64,000 nucleotides of DNA from Nocardioides luteus (GTDB lineage: Bacteria; Actinomycetota; Actinomycetes; Propionibacteriales; Nocardioidaceae): the NCBI RefSeq assembly GCF_015752315.1, contig NZ_JADOVJ010000001.1, forward strand, positions 2,224,501 through 2,288,500. Direction: 5' to 3'. Shown here in pieces: positions 28,220 to 36,541 of the stretch. Each line of letters starts with the position of its first letter. Position 1 is the first letter of the stretch. Position numbers and translations under genes: made by a program. Below the pieces are notes generated by a model. It searched no databases. It was not told the DNA's origin and was given only the letters and a program-made list of their open reading frames with translations.

Positions 28220-29760
28220 GTGAGCGCTACTACCCCCCGGACCCGCGCGACCCGCGTCGCCCTGGTCAGGGGTCATATGGTCGCGATCCGCGCGGTGGCT
28301 ACCCGCCGCGCCAGCAGCCGCCGCAGGATCCCCGCGACCCGCGCCGGATGCCGCCGCAGATGCCCGGGCAGATGCCCGGTCAGCTGCCTCCTCAACATCA
28401 GGGGCAGCCTCGTCCGGGCCAGCAGGCTCGTCCGGGCCAGCAGGCTCGTCCGGGCCAGCCGGCTCAGCCGGGCCAGCCGGGGCGACGGCAGGGGCCGCGT
28501 CCGGTGCCCGGCGCCGGCACACCCCCGCCGGGCTACGGTCACCAGGAGCCCCCGCAGCGGCCCGGTGGCTACGGTGGGCCGACCTACCAGCAGCACCCGA
28601 GCTTCTTCGAGGCCGGTCCCGGCGAGCACGATCCCTACTTCGACGAGGAGCCACCCAAGCGCAAGCGGCGCTTCGGTGGCTGCCTGGCCGTGCTGGTGGC
28701 CATGGCCGTCGTGCTCGGTGGGTTCTACGTCGTGGGTGACCGCGCCATCGACTACGTGAAAGACATGGTCGCGCCGCCCGCGGACTACCCTGGACCCGGC
28801 ACGGACCCGGTCTCCTTCGAGGTGCACGAGGGAGACTCGGTCTCAGCCGTCGGCCGCAATCTCAAGGATGTCGGCGTGGTGGAGTCCGTCGATGCCTTCA
28901 TCGATGCGGCCAACGCCGAGGGGCTGACCGTCCAGGTCGGCTTCTACCCGCTGAAGAAGCAGATGAAGGCCGCCGACGTCGTCGAGATCCTCGCCAACCC
29001 GGACAACATCGACACGATCAACGTCACCATCACCGAGGGATCGCGCGCCAAGGCGATCTACAAGGTGCTCGCCGAGAAGACCAAGACGAAGCCGGCCGAC
29101 TTCAAGAAGGCCGCCGAGGACACCGAGGCGATCGGGCTGCCCGACTACGCCAAGGGCAACGTCGAGGGTTACCTCTTCCCCGCGACGTACGCCTTCCCGC
29201 CCGACGCCACGCCGACCGAGATGCTGGCGATGATGGTCGACCGCTGGGAGCAGGCGCTGGGCGACAACGACATCGAGGCGCGCGCCAAGCAGCTGAAGTG
29301 CGGTGGCGGCAAGGCCTGCACGCCCGAGCAGATCATGACCGTGGCCTCGCTGGTCGAGGCCGAAGGTCGCGGCGACGACATGGCCAAGATCGCCCGGGTG
29401 ATCTACAACCGGGTCGAGAATCCCGGCACGGCCGGTCAGGCGGGATTCCTGCAGATCGACGCGACGGTCAACTACGCGCTCGGGAAGTCCGGCAGCACCG
29501 AGCTCGGCGGTGTGAACGTGCAGTCCGTGGACTCGCCCTACAACACCTACACCAACAAGGGGCTGCCGCCGGGGCCGATCGGCGCGCCGGGTGACGGCGC
29601 GATCCAGGCTGCGCTCAACCCGGCAGAAGGTGACTGGTACTACTACGTGACCGTCAACCTGAAGACCGGCGAGACCAAGTTCGCCAAGAACTACGACCAG
29701 TTCCTGAAGTTCAAGGCCGAGTACAAGAACTACTGCGAGACCGAGTCGAAGAGCTGTTGA
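28216..29760 (+). CDS. mltG: Endolytic murein transglycosylase MltG
   Basis: A 514-residue membrane-bound lytic transglycosylase that cuts nascent glycan strands. A Pro/Gln/Arg-rich disordered cytoplasmic region fills residues 1-145 and contains an 18-base tandem repeat. One membrane helix (about 155-176, CLAVLVAMAVVLGGFYVVG) precedes a LysM-like segment and the YceG/MltG catalytic domain. The expected catalytic glutamate is near residue 381 in TVASLVEAEGR, followed by ARVIYNR. The start is TTG at 28216, overlapping the ruvX stop. Long disordered N-termini are usual in actinobacterial MltG. Confidence 0.94.
   Translation: MSERYYPPDPRDPRRPGQGSYGRDPRGGYPPRQQPPQDPRDPRRMPPQMPGQMPGQLPPQHQGQPRPGQQARPGQQARPGQPAQPGQPGRRQGPRPVPGAGTPPPGYGHQEPPQRPGGYGGPTYQQHPSFFEAGPGEHDPYFDEEPPKRKRRFGGCLAVLVAMAVVLGGFYVVGDRAIDYVKDMVAPPADYPGPGTDPVSFEVHEGDSVSAVGRNLKDVGVVESVDAFIDAANAEGLTVQVGFYPLKKQMKAADVVEILANPDNIDTINVTITEGSRAKAIYKVLAEKTKTKPADFKKAAEDTEAIGLPDYAKGNVEGYLFPATYAFPPDATPTEMLAMMVDRWEQALGDNDIEARAKQLKCGGGKACTPEQIMTVASLVEAEGRGDDMAKIARVIYNRVENPGTAGQAGFLQIDATVNYALGKSGSTELGGVNVQSVDSPYNTYTNKGLPPGPIGAPGDGAIQAALNPAEGDWYYYVTVNLKTGETKFAKNYDQFLKFKAEYKNYCETESKSC
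28405..28476 (+). repeat. Four tandem 18-base units inside mltG
   Basis: Four copies of an 18-base unit close to CAGGCTCGTCCGGGCCAG lie head to tail. Units 2 and 3 are identical; 1 and 4 differ slightly. They encode QPRPGQ, QARPGQ, QARPGQ, PAQPGQ in the disordered N-terminus. Copy-number change would keep the reading frame. Confidence 0.85.
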
Positions 29761-29773
29761 GGAGGAGACCTGA

Positions 29774-30610
29774 GTGAAGTGTGCTGTCCTGGGTGACCCG
29801 ATCGGTCACTCGCTCTCGCCGGCTCTCCACCAGGCGGCGTACGCCGAGCTGGAGATGTCGGACTGGTCCTACACCTCCACCCGGGTGCAGGCCGGCGGCC
29901 TGGCGAAGTACGTGGCCGACCTCGGTGGCGACTGGCCGCCGAGCAAGTGGCGCGGGCTGTCGGTGACGATGCCGCTCAAGCGGGAGGCCTTCGAGCTGGC
30001 GCGGTCGGTCTCGCCGCGGGCGCGGCTCGTGGGGGCGGTCAACACACTGGTGCGCTCTTCGCACGGCTGGGTGGGGGACAACACCGACCTGCCCGGTGCG
30101 GTCGCGGCGGTCCGGGAGCGAGCCGGCGACGGCTTCTCCTGCTCCCACGGTGCGGTCCTGGGCGCCGGCGCCACGGCCGCCTCGACCGGCCTCGCACTCG
30201 CCGAGCTGGGCGCTTCCCGGATCACGCTGCTGGCTCGCAACCCGGGTGCGGCGGGGGAGACGATCGAGATGATCTCCCGTCACCGGAGCAAGCCCGTGGT
30301 CTCGGTGTTGCCGCTGGACTCCGCCGTCGACGGTGTCGACGCGGTCGTCTCCACCGTCCCTGCGAAGGCACTGACCCCCGAGCTCATCGACCGCTGGGCG
30401 CCGACGCCGGTCGTCTTCGACGTCGTCTACGACCCGTGGCCCTCGCCGCTGCTCTCCGTCGCACCAGGTGTGGCGGTCAGCGGCCTGGACCTGCTCGTGC
30501 ACCAGGCGGTGCTGCAGTTCGAGCTCTTCACCAGCCGTCCCGCTCCGCTCGAAGCCATGCGGGCGGCGGGGGAGAAGGCGCTGGGGATCGCGGAGCTGTC
30601 ACCGGCATGA
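29774..30610 (+). CDS. aroE: Shikimate dehydrogenase
   Basis: AroE (278 aa) reduces 3-dehydroshikimate to shikimate with NADPH, the fourth step of the chorismate pathway. The substrate loop GDPIGHSLSPALHQAAY is at residues 7-23. The catalytic lysine is K69 in VTMPLKREAF and its aspartate partner D105 in GDNTDLPG. The dinucleotide-binding motif GAGATAAST follows at about 123-131. GTG 29774 comes after GAGGAGA, a good ribosome site. The stop overlaps the A24 peptidase start by four bases. Confidence 0.94.
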   Translation: MKCAVLGDPIGHSLSPALHQAAYAELEMSDWSYTSTRVQAGGLAKYVADLGGDWPPSKWRGLSVTMPLKREAFELARSVSPRARLVGAVNTLVRSSHGWVGDNTDLPGAVAAVRERAGDGFSCSHGAVLGAGATAASTGLALAELGASRITLLARNPGAAGETIEMISRHRSKPVVSVLPLDSAVDGVDAVVSTVPAKALTPELIDRWAPTPVVFDVVYDPWPSPLLSVAPGVAVSGLDLLVHQAVLQFELFTSRPAPLEAMRAAGEKALGIAELSPA

Positions 30611-31284
30611 GTCCTGGGGCGGTCGTGCTGGTGAGTGCGGCCGTCGCCGGTCTGCTCGCTCTCGGCATGCCGGCACTTCTTTGCCGGCTCCCCGAACCTG
30701 TCGACGACCCGCCCGGGGTCTCGTACGCATCCCTCGCAGGCTGGGCACCGTTCCGGCCTCTCGCGGTGGCCGTCTCCGCCGCGGTCGCAGGGCTGCTCGC
30801 CTGGCAGGTCGATCCGTCGCGGCTGATGGTGGCGCTGGCGCCGCTCACACCGATCTGCGTGCTGCTCGCCTACGTCGACTGGCGCGTCCAGCGGCTGCCG
30901 AAGGTGCCGATCCTGGTGGCCACCGCGGTCGGGATCGCGCTGCTCGGCGCCGAGTGGCTCTGGACACGCGACACCGCAACAGCCCTCGGCGCCCTCGCCG
31001 GGCTGGTGGTCGCCCGCTCGGCGTTCTGGCTGCTGTGGCGGCTCCTGCCGCACGCGATGGGCTTCGGCGACGTACGGCTCGCGGCGCTGGTCGGCCTGGT
31101 CCTCGGTCGCCTCGGCTGGGACCAGCTGGCGATCGGGCTCTGGGCCGGGCTGGCGATCTTCGGTCTCTGGGGCATCGGACGTGCGGTCGCGCGACGTTCG
31201 CGCACGGCGATGCGGGAGCCGCTGGCGTACGGGCCGTTCATGATCTGGGGCATGCTCGTCGGGGTCTTCGCCGTCTCGCTTTGA
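30607..31284 (+). CDS. A24-family prepilin peptidase-like membrane protein
   Basis: A 225-residue polytopic membrane protein with six or seven predicted helices. The two aspartates of the prepilin peptidase active site are present: D91 in AYVDWRVQRLP and D155 in GFGDVRL. The N-terminal cysteine-rich methylase domain of full PilD is missing, as in short archaeal and actinobacterial TadV/CpaA-type enzymes. It would process type IV pilin-like leaders for Tad or competence pili, but no pilus genes are in the window. ATG 30607 overlaps aroE (ATGA). A longer in-frame extension through aroE was rejected. Confidence 0.85.
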   Translation: MSPGAVVLVSAAVAGLLALGMPALLCRLPEPVDDPPGVSYASLAGWAPFRPLAVAVSAAVAGLLAWQVDPSRLMVALAPLTPICVLLAYVDWRVQRLPKVPILVATAVGIALLGAEWLWTRDTATALGALAGLVVARSAFWLLWRLLPHAMGFGDVRLAALVGLVLGRLGWDQLAIGLWAGLAIFGLWGIGRAVARRSRTAMREPLAYGPFMIWGMLVGVFAVSL

Positions 31285-31329
31285 GCCCGGGTGCACGGGG
31301 TTGCGTGGCGGGGATGAAAGACTGGCGTC

Positions 31330-32508
31330 ATGTTGCGTTGGCTCACTGCGGGCGAGTCCCATGGTCCGTCCCTGACGGCCGTGATGGAGGGTCTGCCCGC
31401 CCACGTCCGGATCACCTCTGACGACATCGCTGATGCGCTGGCCCGGCGCCGGCTCGGCTATGGCCGCGGTGCCCGGATGAAGTTCGAGAAGGACCAGGTG
31501 CGGATCACCGGCGGCGTACGCCACGGGGAGTCGCAGGGCGGTCCGGTCGCGATCGAGGTCGGCAACACCGAGTGGCCCAAGTGGGAGACCGTGATGGCCG
31601 CCGACCCGGTCGATCCCGACGTGCTCGCCGGACAGGCGCGCAACGCCCCGCTGACCCGGCCGCGGCCCGGTCACGCCGACCTGGTCGGGATGCAGAAGTA
31701 CGACTTCGACGACGCCCGCCCGATCCTGGAGCGTGCCTCGGCCCGCGAGACCGCGGCCCGGGTCGCCCTCGGCGCGGTGGCCTCGGCCTTCCTCGAGCAG
31801 GCGCTCGGCGTCCGTCTGGTGTCCCACGTCCTGGAGATCGGCGGCGTCCGTACGCCGGGCCGCGACGTCCCCTCGCCCGAGGATGTCTCCCGGCTCGACG
31901 AGGACCCGGTGCGGGTGCTCGACCCGGACGGCTCCAAGCAGATGGTCGCCCGGATCGACGAGGCCCACAAGGACGGCGACACCCTCGGCGGCGTTGTCGA
32001 GGTCGTCGTCCACGGGCTGCCGCCGGGTCTCGGCTCCCACGTGCACTGGGACCGCCGCCTCGACGCCCGCCTGGCCGGTGCGCTGATGGGCATCCAGGCG
32101 ATCAAGGGCGTCGAGGTCGGTGACGGCTTCGAGCTCGCCGCGACTCCGGGCTCCAAGGCCCACGACGAGATCGTTCCCTCCGCCGACGGCATCCGCCGCG
32201 CCTCCGGGCGCTCCGGCGGCACCGAGGGCGGGATGTCGACCGGCGAGATCCTGCGGGTCCGTGCGGCGATGAAGCCGATCGCGACGGTGCCGCGGGCGCT
32301 GCGTACCGTCGACGTTGCCACCGGCGAGGAGGCCGTCGCCCACCACCAGCGCTCCGACGTCTGTGCGGTGCCCGCCGCCGGTGTCGTCGCCGAGGCGATG
32401 GTCGCGCTCGTGCTGGCCGAGGCGGCGCTGGAGAAGTTCGGTGGCGACTCGGTCGCCGAGACCGCCCGCAACGCGAAGGCCTACCTCGAGAACCTGAGGT
32501 ACTCCTGA
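31330..32508 (+). CDS. aroC: Chorismate synthase
   Basis: AroC (392 aa) removes phosphate from EPSP to form chorismate and uses reduced FMN. Family signatures are clear: [20 protein letters not shown] at the N-terminus, [10 protein letters not shown] (about 110-119), [14 protein letters not shown] and the C-terminal [14 protein letters not shown] and [12 protein letters not shown]. Length is normal. The TGA shares one base with the aroK ATG, so the two are coupled. Confidence 0.97.
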   Translation: MLRWLTAGESHGPSLTAVMEGLPAHVRITSDDIADALARRRLGYGRGARMKFEKDQVRITGGVRHGESQGGPVAIEVGNTEWPKWETVMAADPVDPDVLAGQARNAPLTRPRPGHADLVGMQKYDFDDARPILERASARETAARVALGAVASAFLEQALGVRLVSHVLEIGGVRTPGRDVPSPEDVSRLDEDPVRVLDPDGSKQMVARIDEAHKDGDTLGGVVEVVVHGLPPGLGSHVHWDRRLDARLAGALMGIQAIKGVEVGDGFELAATPGSKAHDEIVPSADGIRRASGRSGGTEGGMSTGEILRVRAAMKPIATVPRALRTVDVATGEEAVAHHQRSDVCAVPAAGVVAEAMVALVLAEAALEKFGGDSVAETARNAKAYLENLRYS

Positions 32509-33023
32509 TGCCGGCTGTCGTGCTCGTCGGCCCGATGGGCGCGGGCAAGTCGACGGTCGGAGCGCTGCTCGCGGCCCGTCTCGGTGTCACGCTGCGCGAC
32601 ACCGACGAGGACATCGCGGCAGCCGCCGGCAAGAGCGTGCAGGACATCTTCGTCGACGAGGGTGAGGCCCACTTCCGCGCGGTCGAGGCCGAGGCCGTCG
32701 CGGCGGCGCTCGCCGAGCACGACGGCGTGGTCTCCCTCGGCGGCGGCTCCGTCCTGGCCGAGCAGACCCAGATCCTGCTCAAGGAGCACACCGTCGTCTA
32801 CCTGCGGGTCGGCGTCGCCGACGCGGTCAAGCGGGTCGGTCTCGGCTCGGGCCGTCCGCTGCTGCTCGGCAACGTACGCGGCCGCATCAAGGCGCTCCTG
32901 GAGGAGCGCGCACCGATCTACGAGTCGGTCGCCACGATCGTCGTCGACACCGACGGCCGCTCGGCCGACGACGTCGCGACCGAGCTCGCCACCGCCCTGA
33001 CCGCGCTGAACACCACGGAGTAG
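32508..33023 (+). CDS. aroK: Shikimate kinase
   Basis: AroK (171 aa) phosphorylates shikimate at the 3-OH with ATP. The P-loop GPMGAGKS lies at residues 8-15. The shikimate-binding aspartate is in LRDTDEDIAAAAG, the arginine in EAHFRAVEAEAV, the Walker B-like GGGS in VVSLGGGSVLAE, and the lid arginine in GSGRPLLLGN. It follows aroC with one base of overlap and precedes aroB by two bases. Confidence 0.96.
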   Translation: MPAVVLVGPMGAGKSTVGALLAARLGVTLRDTDEDIAAAAGKSVQDIFVDEGEAHFRAVEAEAVAAALAEHDGVVSLGGGSVLAEQTQILLKEHTVVYLRVGVADAVKRVGLGSGRPLLLGNVRGRIKALLEERAPIYESVATIVVDTDGRSADDVATELATALTALNTTE

Positions 33024-33025
33024 AA

Positions 33026-34123
33026 GTGACCGGAACCGTCATCAGGGTCGAGAGCGCCGCGGCGTACGACGTCGTCATCGGCTCCGGCCTCGCCGGCCGG
33101 CTCCAAGGGCTGCTGGGGGAGAGCGTCGAGCGGGTGGCGTTCCTCTACGCCGCCGAGCTGGCCGAGTACGCCGAGCCGGTGCTCGAGGAGCTGCTCAAGC
33201 ACTACGACGTGCTCGGCCTCGGCCTGCCCAGCGGTGAGGACCAGAAGACCGTCGCGGTCGCGAACGACTGCTGGGAGGCGCTGGGGGAGCGGGGCTTCAC
33301 CCGCTCCGACGCGGTCGTCACCTTCGGTGGCGGGGCGACCACCGACCTCGGCGGCTGGGTCGCGGCCGGGTGGCTGCGCGGCGTACGCGTCGTGCACATG
33401 CCGACCACCGTCCTCGCCATGGTCGACGCCGCGGTCGGCGGGAAGACCGGCGTCAACACCGCCGCCGGGAAGAACCTCGTCGGCGCGTTCCACGAGCCGG
33501 CCGGGGTGCTGTGCGACCTCGCGCTGCTCGCCACCCTGCCGGAAGAAGACCTGATCGCCGGCCTCGGCGAGGTCGTCAAGTGCGGCTTCATCGCCGACCC
33601 GGAGATCCTGCGGCTGGTCGAGGAGACGGACGAGATCACCGCTTCCTCGCCCGTTCTCGCCGAGCTGGTCGAGCGCGCTATCCGGGTCAAGGCGGAGGTC
33701 GTCGCCGCCGACCTGAAGGAGACCGGCGGCGCCGACGGCCACCCCGGCCGCGAGACCCTCAACTACGGCCACACCCTCGCCCACGCGCTCGAGAAGCACT
33801 CAGGCTTCTCGATCCGCCACGGTGACGCGGTCGCCGTCGGCTGCGTCTACGCCGCCGAGCTCGCCCGTCTCGCCGGCGTCCTCCCCGACGAGGTCGCCGC
33901 CCGGCACGCGCCGACGTTCGCGAAGGTCGGCCTCCCGACCACCGTCAAGGAGCTCGGCGTCGAGGCCGGCTTCGACGACCTCATCGGCGCCATGCGGGTC
34001 GACAAGAAGGCCCGCGGCTCCGTCCTCCGCTTCCTCGTCCTCCACGACATCGCCGACCCCCGCATCCTCACCGGGCCGACCGAGGAGCAGCTGCGCGAGG
34101 CGTACGCGGTCGTCGGGGGCTGA
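33026..34123 (+). CDS. aroB: 3-Dehydroquinate synthase
   Basis: AroB (365 aa) makes 3-dehydroquinate from DAHP, the second step of the chorismate pathway, using NAD and a divalent metal. GEDQKT (about 72-77), GGGATTDLGGW (about 97-107) and the long VDAAVGGKTGVN loop are present. The metal-binding histidines lie in LNYGHTLAHALE. The start is GTG at 33026. In related genomes aroQ follows directly; here about 4.2 kb of other genes comes between. Confidence 0.96.
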   Translation: MTGTVIRVESAAAYDVVIGSGLAGRLQGLLGESVERVAFLYAAELAEYAEPVLEELLKHYDVLGLGLPSGEDQKTVAVANDCWEALGERGFTRSDAVVTFGGGATTDLGGWVAAGWLRGVRVVHMPTTVLAMVDAAVGGKTGVNTAAGKNLVGAFHEPAGVLCDLALLATLPEEDLIAGLGEVVKCGFIADPEILRLVEETDEITASSPVLAELVERAIRVKAEVVAADLKETGGADGHPGRETLNYGHTLAHALEKHSGFSIRHGDAVAVGCVYAAELARLAGVLPDEVAARHAPTFAKVGLPTTVKELGVEAGFDDLIGAMRVDKKARGSVLRFLVLHDIADPRILTGPTEEQLREAYAVVGG

Positions 34124-34125
34124 CG

Positions 34126-34151
34126 TCCGGGGCGCCGGTTCAGGCGCCGGA
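34126..34151. terminator. Short hairpin at the aroB / VOC convergent junction
   Basis: TCCGGGGCGCC (34126-34136) and GGCGCCGGA (34143-34151) pair around a six-base loop, with one bulged base. The stem overlaps the end of the VOC gene and may end both transcripts. There is no T tract. Confidence 0.4.
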
Positions 34152-34601
34152 CCAGCGGGCGATGTCCTCGTCGGTGACCTCGACGGGACCCTCGACGCGC
34201 TGCGTGGCGCGGATGTGGTTGCCGAAGGGGTCGCGGAAGGCGCAGTCGATACCGTAGGGCTGCTTGGTCGGCTTGTCGGTGAACTCGACGCCCTTCGCGG
34301 AGAGCTCCTCGTAGAGCTTCTCGCAGTCGTCGGTGTTGAAGATGACCACGGCACCCATCGCGCCCTTGGTGACCAGGTCACGCAGTTGGGCCGCCGTCTC
34401 GGCGCTGTGGGCGGGGGAGCGGCCCGGCACCTCGAGCAGGAGCTGGTGGTCCGGGTCGCCGGGGAGGTGGACTGTGAGCCAGCGCATGAAGCCCATGTCG
34501 ACGTCGCTCCCGACCTCGAGGCCGAGCTTGCCGACGTAGAAGTCGAGCGCCTCGTCCTGGTCGAGAACGTAGATTCCGGTGATGTTGATGTTGGTCAGCA
34601 T
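34140..34601 (-). CDS. VOC (glyoxalase/bleomycin resistance) family protein
   Basis: A 153-residue single-module vicinal oxygen chelate protein. It starts with the typical MLTNINITGIYVLDQDEALDFYVGKLG-like beta-alpha-beta unit; its second half contains VVIFNTDDCEKLYEELSAKGVEF and ends in CAFRDPFGNHIRATQ. Possible metal ligands include the conserved C-terminal region, but the substrate is unknown. These proteins range from glyoxalase I-like enzymes to drug-binding proteins. It lies 48 bases after the AraC-type regulator gene on the same strand, suggesting a two-gene operon. Confidence 0.85.
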   Translation of the reverse strand: MLTNINITGIYVLDQDEALDFYVGKLGLEVGSDVDMGFMRWLTVHLPGDPDHQLLLEVPGRSPAHSAETAAQLRDLVTKGAMGAVVIFNTDDCEKLYEELSAKGVEFTDKPTKQPYGIDCAFRDPFGNHIRATQRVEGPVEVTDEDIARWSGA

Positions 34602-34649
34602 GCGACCAGTCTGCGACGCGTTCGACGCCGGGCGCTTCTCCGAAACTGC

Positions 34650-35039
34650 TCAGCTCGCCGGCCGCATCCAGGCGCGGGCGACGCACCCGGGCACGGCGGG
34701 GCTGTGGGCCCTGGCCCGGTAGCCGCTCGGGGAGGTGCCGACGATGTCGCGGAACGTACGGCTGAAGGTGCCGAGGCTGGTGAAGCCGACCGTGAGCGCG
34801 ACCTCGGTGACCGGAGTCGGGGTGTCGCGCAGCAACGCCATCGAGCGCTCGATCCGGCGCCGCTGGAGATAGCGGTGGGGCGTCTCCCCGAAGACGGCCT
34901 TGAACCGGCGGCTGAAGTGCGCGGGGGAGACATGCGCGACCCGGGCCACCGCGGCGACGTCGAGCCGCTCGGCGTAGTGCCGGTCCATCACGTCCCGCGC
35001 CCGCAGCAGGCGGCGGTTCTCGTCCTCGCGAGGCGTCAT
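34650..35039 (-). CDS. AraC-family transcriptional regulator (DNA-binding domain only)
   Basis: A 129-residue protein made almost wholly of an AraC-type double helix-turn-helix: VAAVARVAHVSPAHFSRRFKAVFG (first HTH) and VTEVALTVGFTSLGTFSRTFRDIVGTSPSGYR (second, with the family signature). No sensor domain is present, so it resembles stand-alone MarA/SoxS-type regulators that respond through their own expression. ATG 35039 gives a compact protein; in-frame extensions upstream run into the AbiE operator region. It probably controls the VOC gene downstream. Confidence 0.85.
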   Translation of the reverse strand: MTPREDENRRLLRARDVMDRHYAERLDVAAVARVAHVSPAHFSRRFKAVFGETPHRYLQRRRIERSMALLRDTPTPVTEVALTVGFTSLGTFSRTFRDIVGTSPSGYRARAHSPAVPGCVARAWMRPAS

Positions 35040-35077
35040 GCTCCGAGGGTACGCCGTCACAGAACCCGAACGGCCGA

Positions 35078-35111
35078 GGCAAAATCGTACCGAATAAGGT
35101 ACGCTTTTGCC
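35078..35111. promoter_or_regulatory. Inverted-repeat operator before abiEi
   Basis: GGCAAAATCGTACC (35078-35091) and GGTACGCTTTTGCC (35098-35111) are 14-base inverted arms with one mismatch and a six-base spacer. The repeat ends two bases before the GGAGG ribosome site of abiEi. AbiEi antitoxins of other type IV systems repress their own operons by binding inverted repeats upstream, so this is the likely autoregulatory site. It also lies upstream of the divergent araC-type gene. Confidence 0.75.
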
Positions 35112-35125
35112 CGGAGGTGTCACTC

Positions 35126-35692
35126 ATGAGCTATCGCAGCGTCCTACGCGAGCTGGCATTCGACACCCACGGAGTGGTCACGCTCGCGGAAGCCGGGTCC
35201 TGCGGTGTGCCCGCGGTCGAGGTGCGCAAGCTGGCGTCCCGAGGAGCGCTGGTCCGACTGGGTCAGGGCGTGTATCGGATGGCCGAGGTCGCGCCTGGAC
35301 CGCTGGACGAGTTCGCGGCCGCGGTGGCACTTGTCGGGGCGGACGCTGTCCTGGCAGACGAATCCGTGCTGGCTGCGTACGACCTCGGGCAGATCAACGT
35401 GCGCCGGATCAAGGTCGCCACGACGGCGCGAATCCGCAAGCGGCTGCCGCCGACGGTCGAGATCGTCCGGAAGCAGGTGCCAACGCACCTCCGGTCCGAT
35501 ATCGAGGGAATCCCCTCGATGCGTGTCGGTGCCGCTGCCCTCGCCTGTCATGGCAAGGTGATGGAGACACGACTGGTCGATGCAATGAATTCAGCTTCGG
35601 CCCGGGGCCTGATCGACCACGGCGAGGCGCAGCGGATCATCTCGGAACTGGAGGCGGCGGATGGGTGGAGCAATGCCGAGGAGGGTCGGTGA
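35126..35692 (+). CDS. abiEi: Type IV toxin-antitoxin antitoxin, AbiEi family
   Basis: A 188-residue AbiEi-type antitoxin and transcriptional repressor. The N-terminal winged helix (about residues 1-60) contains GVVTLAEAGSCGVPAVEVRKLASRGALVRLGQGVYR, the family pattern. The C-terminal domain (about 70-188) carries EVRKQVPTHLR-like and VMETRLVDAMNSA segments that in relatives block the toxin. ATG 35126 sits eight bases after GGAGG; the earlier GTG (35117) overlaps that site and was not used. The 3' end overlaps the toxin gene by 32 bases, so the two are coupled. Confidence 0.85.
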   Translation: MSYRSVLRELAFDTHGVVTLAEAGSCGVPAVEVRKLASRGALVRLGQGVYRMAEVAPGPLDEFAAAVALVGADAVLADESVLAAYDLGQINVRRIKVATTARIRKRLPPTVEIVRKQVPTHLRSDIEGIPSMRVGAAALACHGKVMETRLVDAMNSASARGLIDHGEAQRIISELEAADGWSNAEEGR

Positions 35693-36533
35693 CCTGATCC
35701 GGTCGACGACGCTCCTGGCCGCAGAGCGCGGCATCTCCCAGAAGCGGCTGGTGGCATTGGTCGCGAATGTCGTCTTGGCGCAGATGCTGCCCGACTCGGC
35801 GGTCAAGGGCGGCACCGGACTGAAGCTCCGCTTCGGCGAGCGGCTGACCCGCGAGACCCCCGACGTCGATGCCGCCTATCGAGGTGACCTCGACACCTTC
35901 CGCGATGAGCTCGCCGGTCGTCTCGGCGTGGGCTGGCATGGGTTCACGGGCGAGGTGACGATGGGCGAACGGCGTGCGCCGGAGTCGGTTCCGGCCGCGT
36001 ACGTCATGCAGCCGTTCCGGGTGCGGCTCAAGTTCGCCCGCAAGACGTTCAAGGCGATCGACCTCGAGATCGGGTACGACGAGCTGGAGTCGACGACGAA
36101 CGAACCGCCGGAGCTGGTGATGTCGTCGGAGGTTCTGGAGATCTTCGAGGCACTCGGCCTCCCGGAGCCGGCCGCGGTACGGGTCCAGCCGCTACATCAC
36201 CAGATCGCTCAGAAGATCCATGCCTGCACGGCTCCGCAGAGCCAACGAGCCCACGACCTCGTCGACCTTCAGCTGATCGTTCCTACGACCGATCCGAGGC
36301 TGGTTGCGAAGGTGACCGAGCGGCTCTTCGCATTTCGTCGGGAGCACGACTGGCCGCCGCTGCTGTCGGCTGGCGCGCGTTGGGAGTCGCTGTACGAGGA
36401 GGCGGCCGAGGGGCTCGACGTACTGGACTCGGTCTCCGAGGCGGTCGCCTGGCTCAACGACTACATCGCCGAGCTGGGACGGGCAGAGGAGCACATGCGG
36501 GCTGGAGCCTCGGAGAAGCCCCAGCCCGCCTGA
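35661..36533 (+). CDS. abiEii: Type IV toxin, AbiEii/AbiGii nucleotidyltransferase family
   Basis: A 290-residue DUF1814-type nucleotidyltransferase, the toxin of AbiE systems. The core motif KGGTGLKLRFGERLTRETPDVDAAY (about 51-75) holds the expected Asp pair (DVD). The downstream QIAQKIHACTAPQSQRAHDLVDL has the lysine and the DL motif of the family. Characterised relatives transfer nucleotides, in some cases to tRNA acceptor ends, and arrest growth, often giving phage defence by abortive infection. ATG 35661 is preceded by GGAGG at 35650-35654 inside the antitoxin gene. All core motifs look intact. Confidence 0.86.
   Translation: MGGAMPRRVGDLIRSTTLLAAERGISQKRLVALVANVVLAQMLPDSAVKGGTGLKLRFGERLTRETPDVDAAYRGDLDTFRDELAGRLGVGWHGFTGEVTMGERRAPESVPAAYVMQPFRVRLKFARKTFKAIDLEIGYDELESTTNEPPELVMSSEVLEIFEALGLPEPAAVRVQPLHHQIAQKIHACTAPQSQRAHDLVDLQLIVPTTDPRLVAKVTERLFAFRREHDWPPLLSAGARWESLYEEAAEGLDVLDSVSEAVAWLNDYIAELGRAEEHMRAGASEKPQPA
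36497..36529. terminator. Possible hairpin at the abiEii / acyl-CoA dehydrogenase junction
   Basis: GCGGGCTGG (36497-36505) and CCAGCCCGC (36521-36529) form a 9-bp stem with a 15-base loop inside the last codons of abiEii. It lies before the stop of the convergent dehydrogenase gene and may serve both directions. Confidence 0.35.
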
Positions 36534-36541
36534 TGCTCATC

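Noticed and set aside
28405..28476. Short tandem repeat considered as a CRISPR array
   Set aside because: Units are directly adjacent with no spacers and lie in frame within mltG; no cas gene is near.
35117..35125. GTG 35117 as the AbiEi start
   Set aside because: It overlaps the GGAGG ribosome site that is ideally spaced for ATG 35126.
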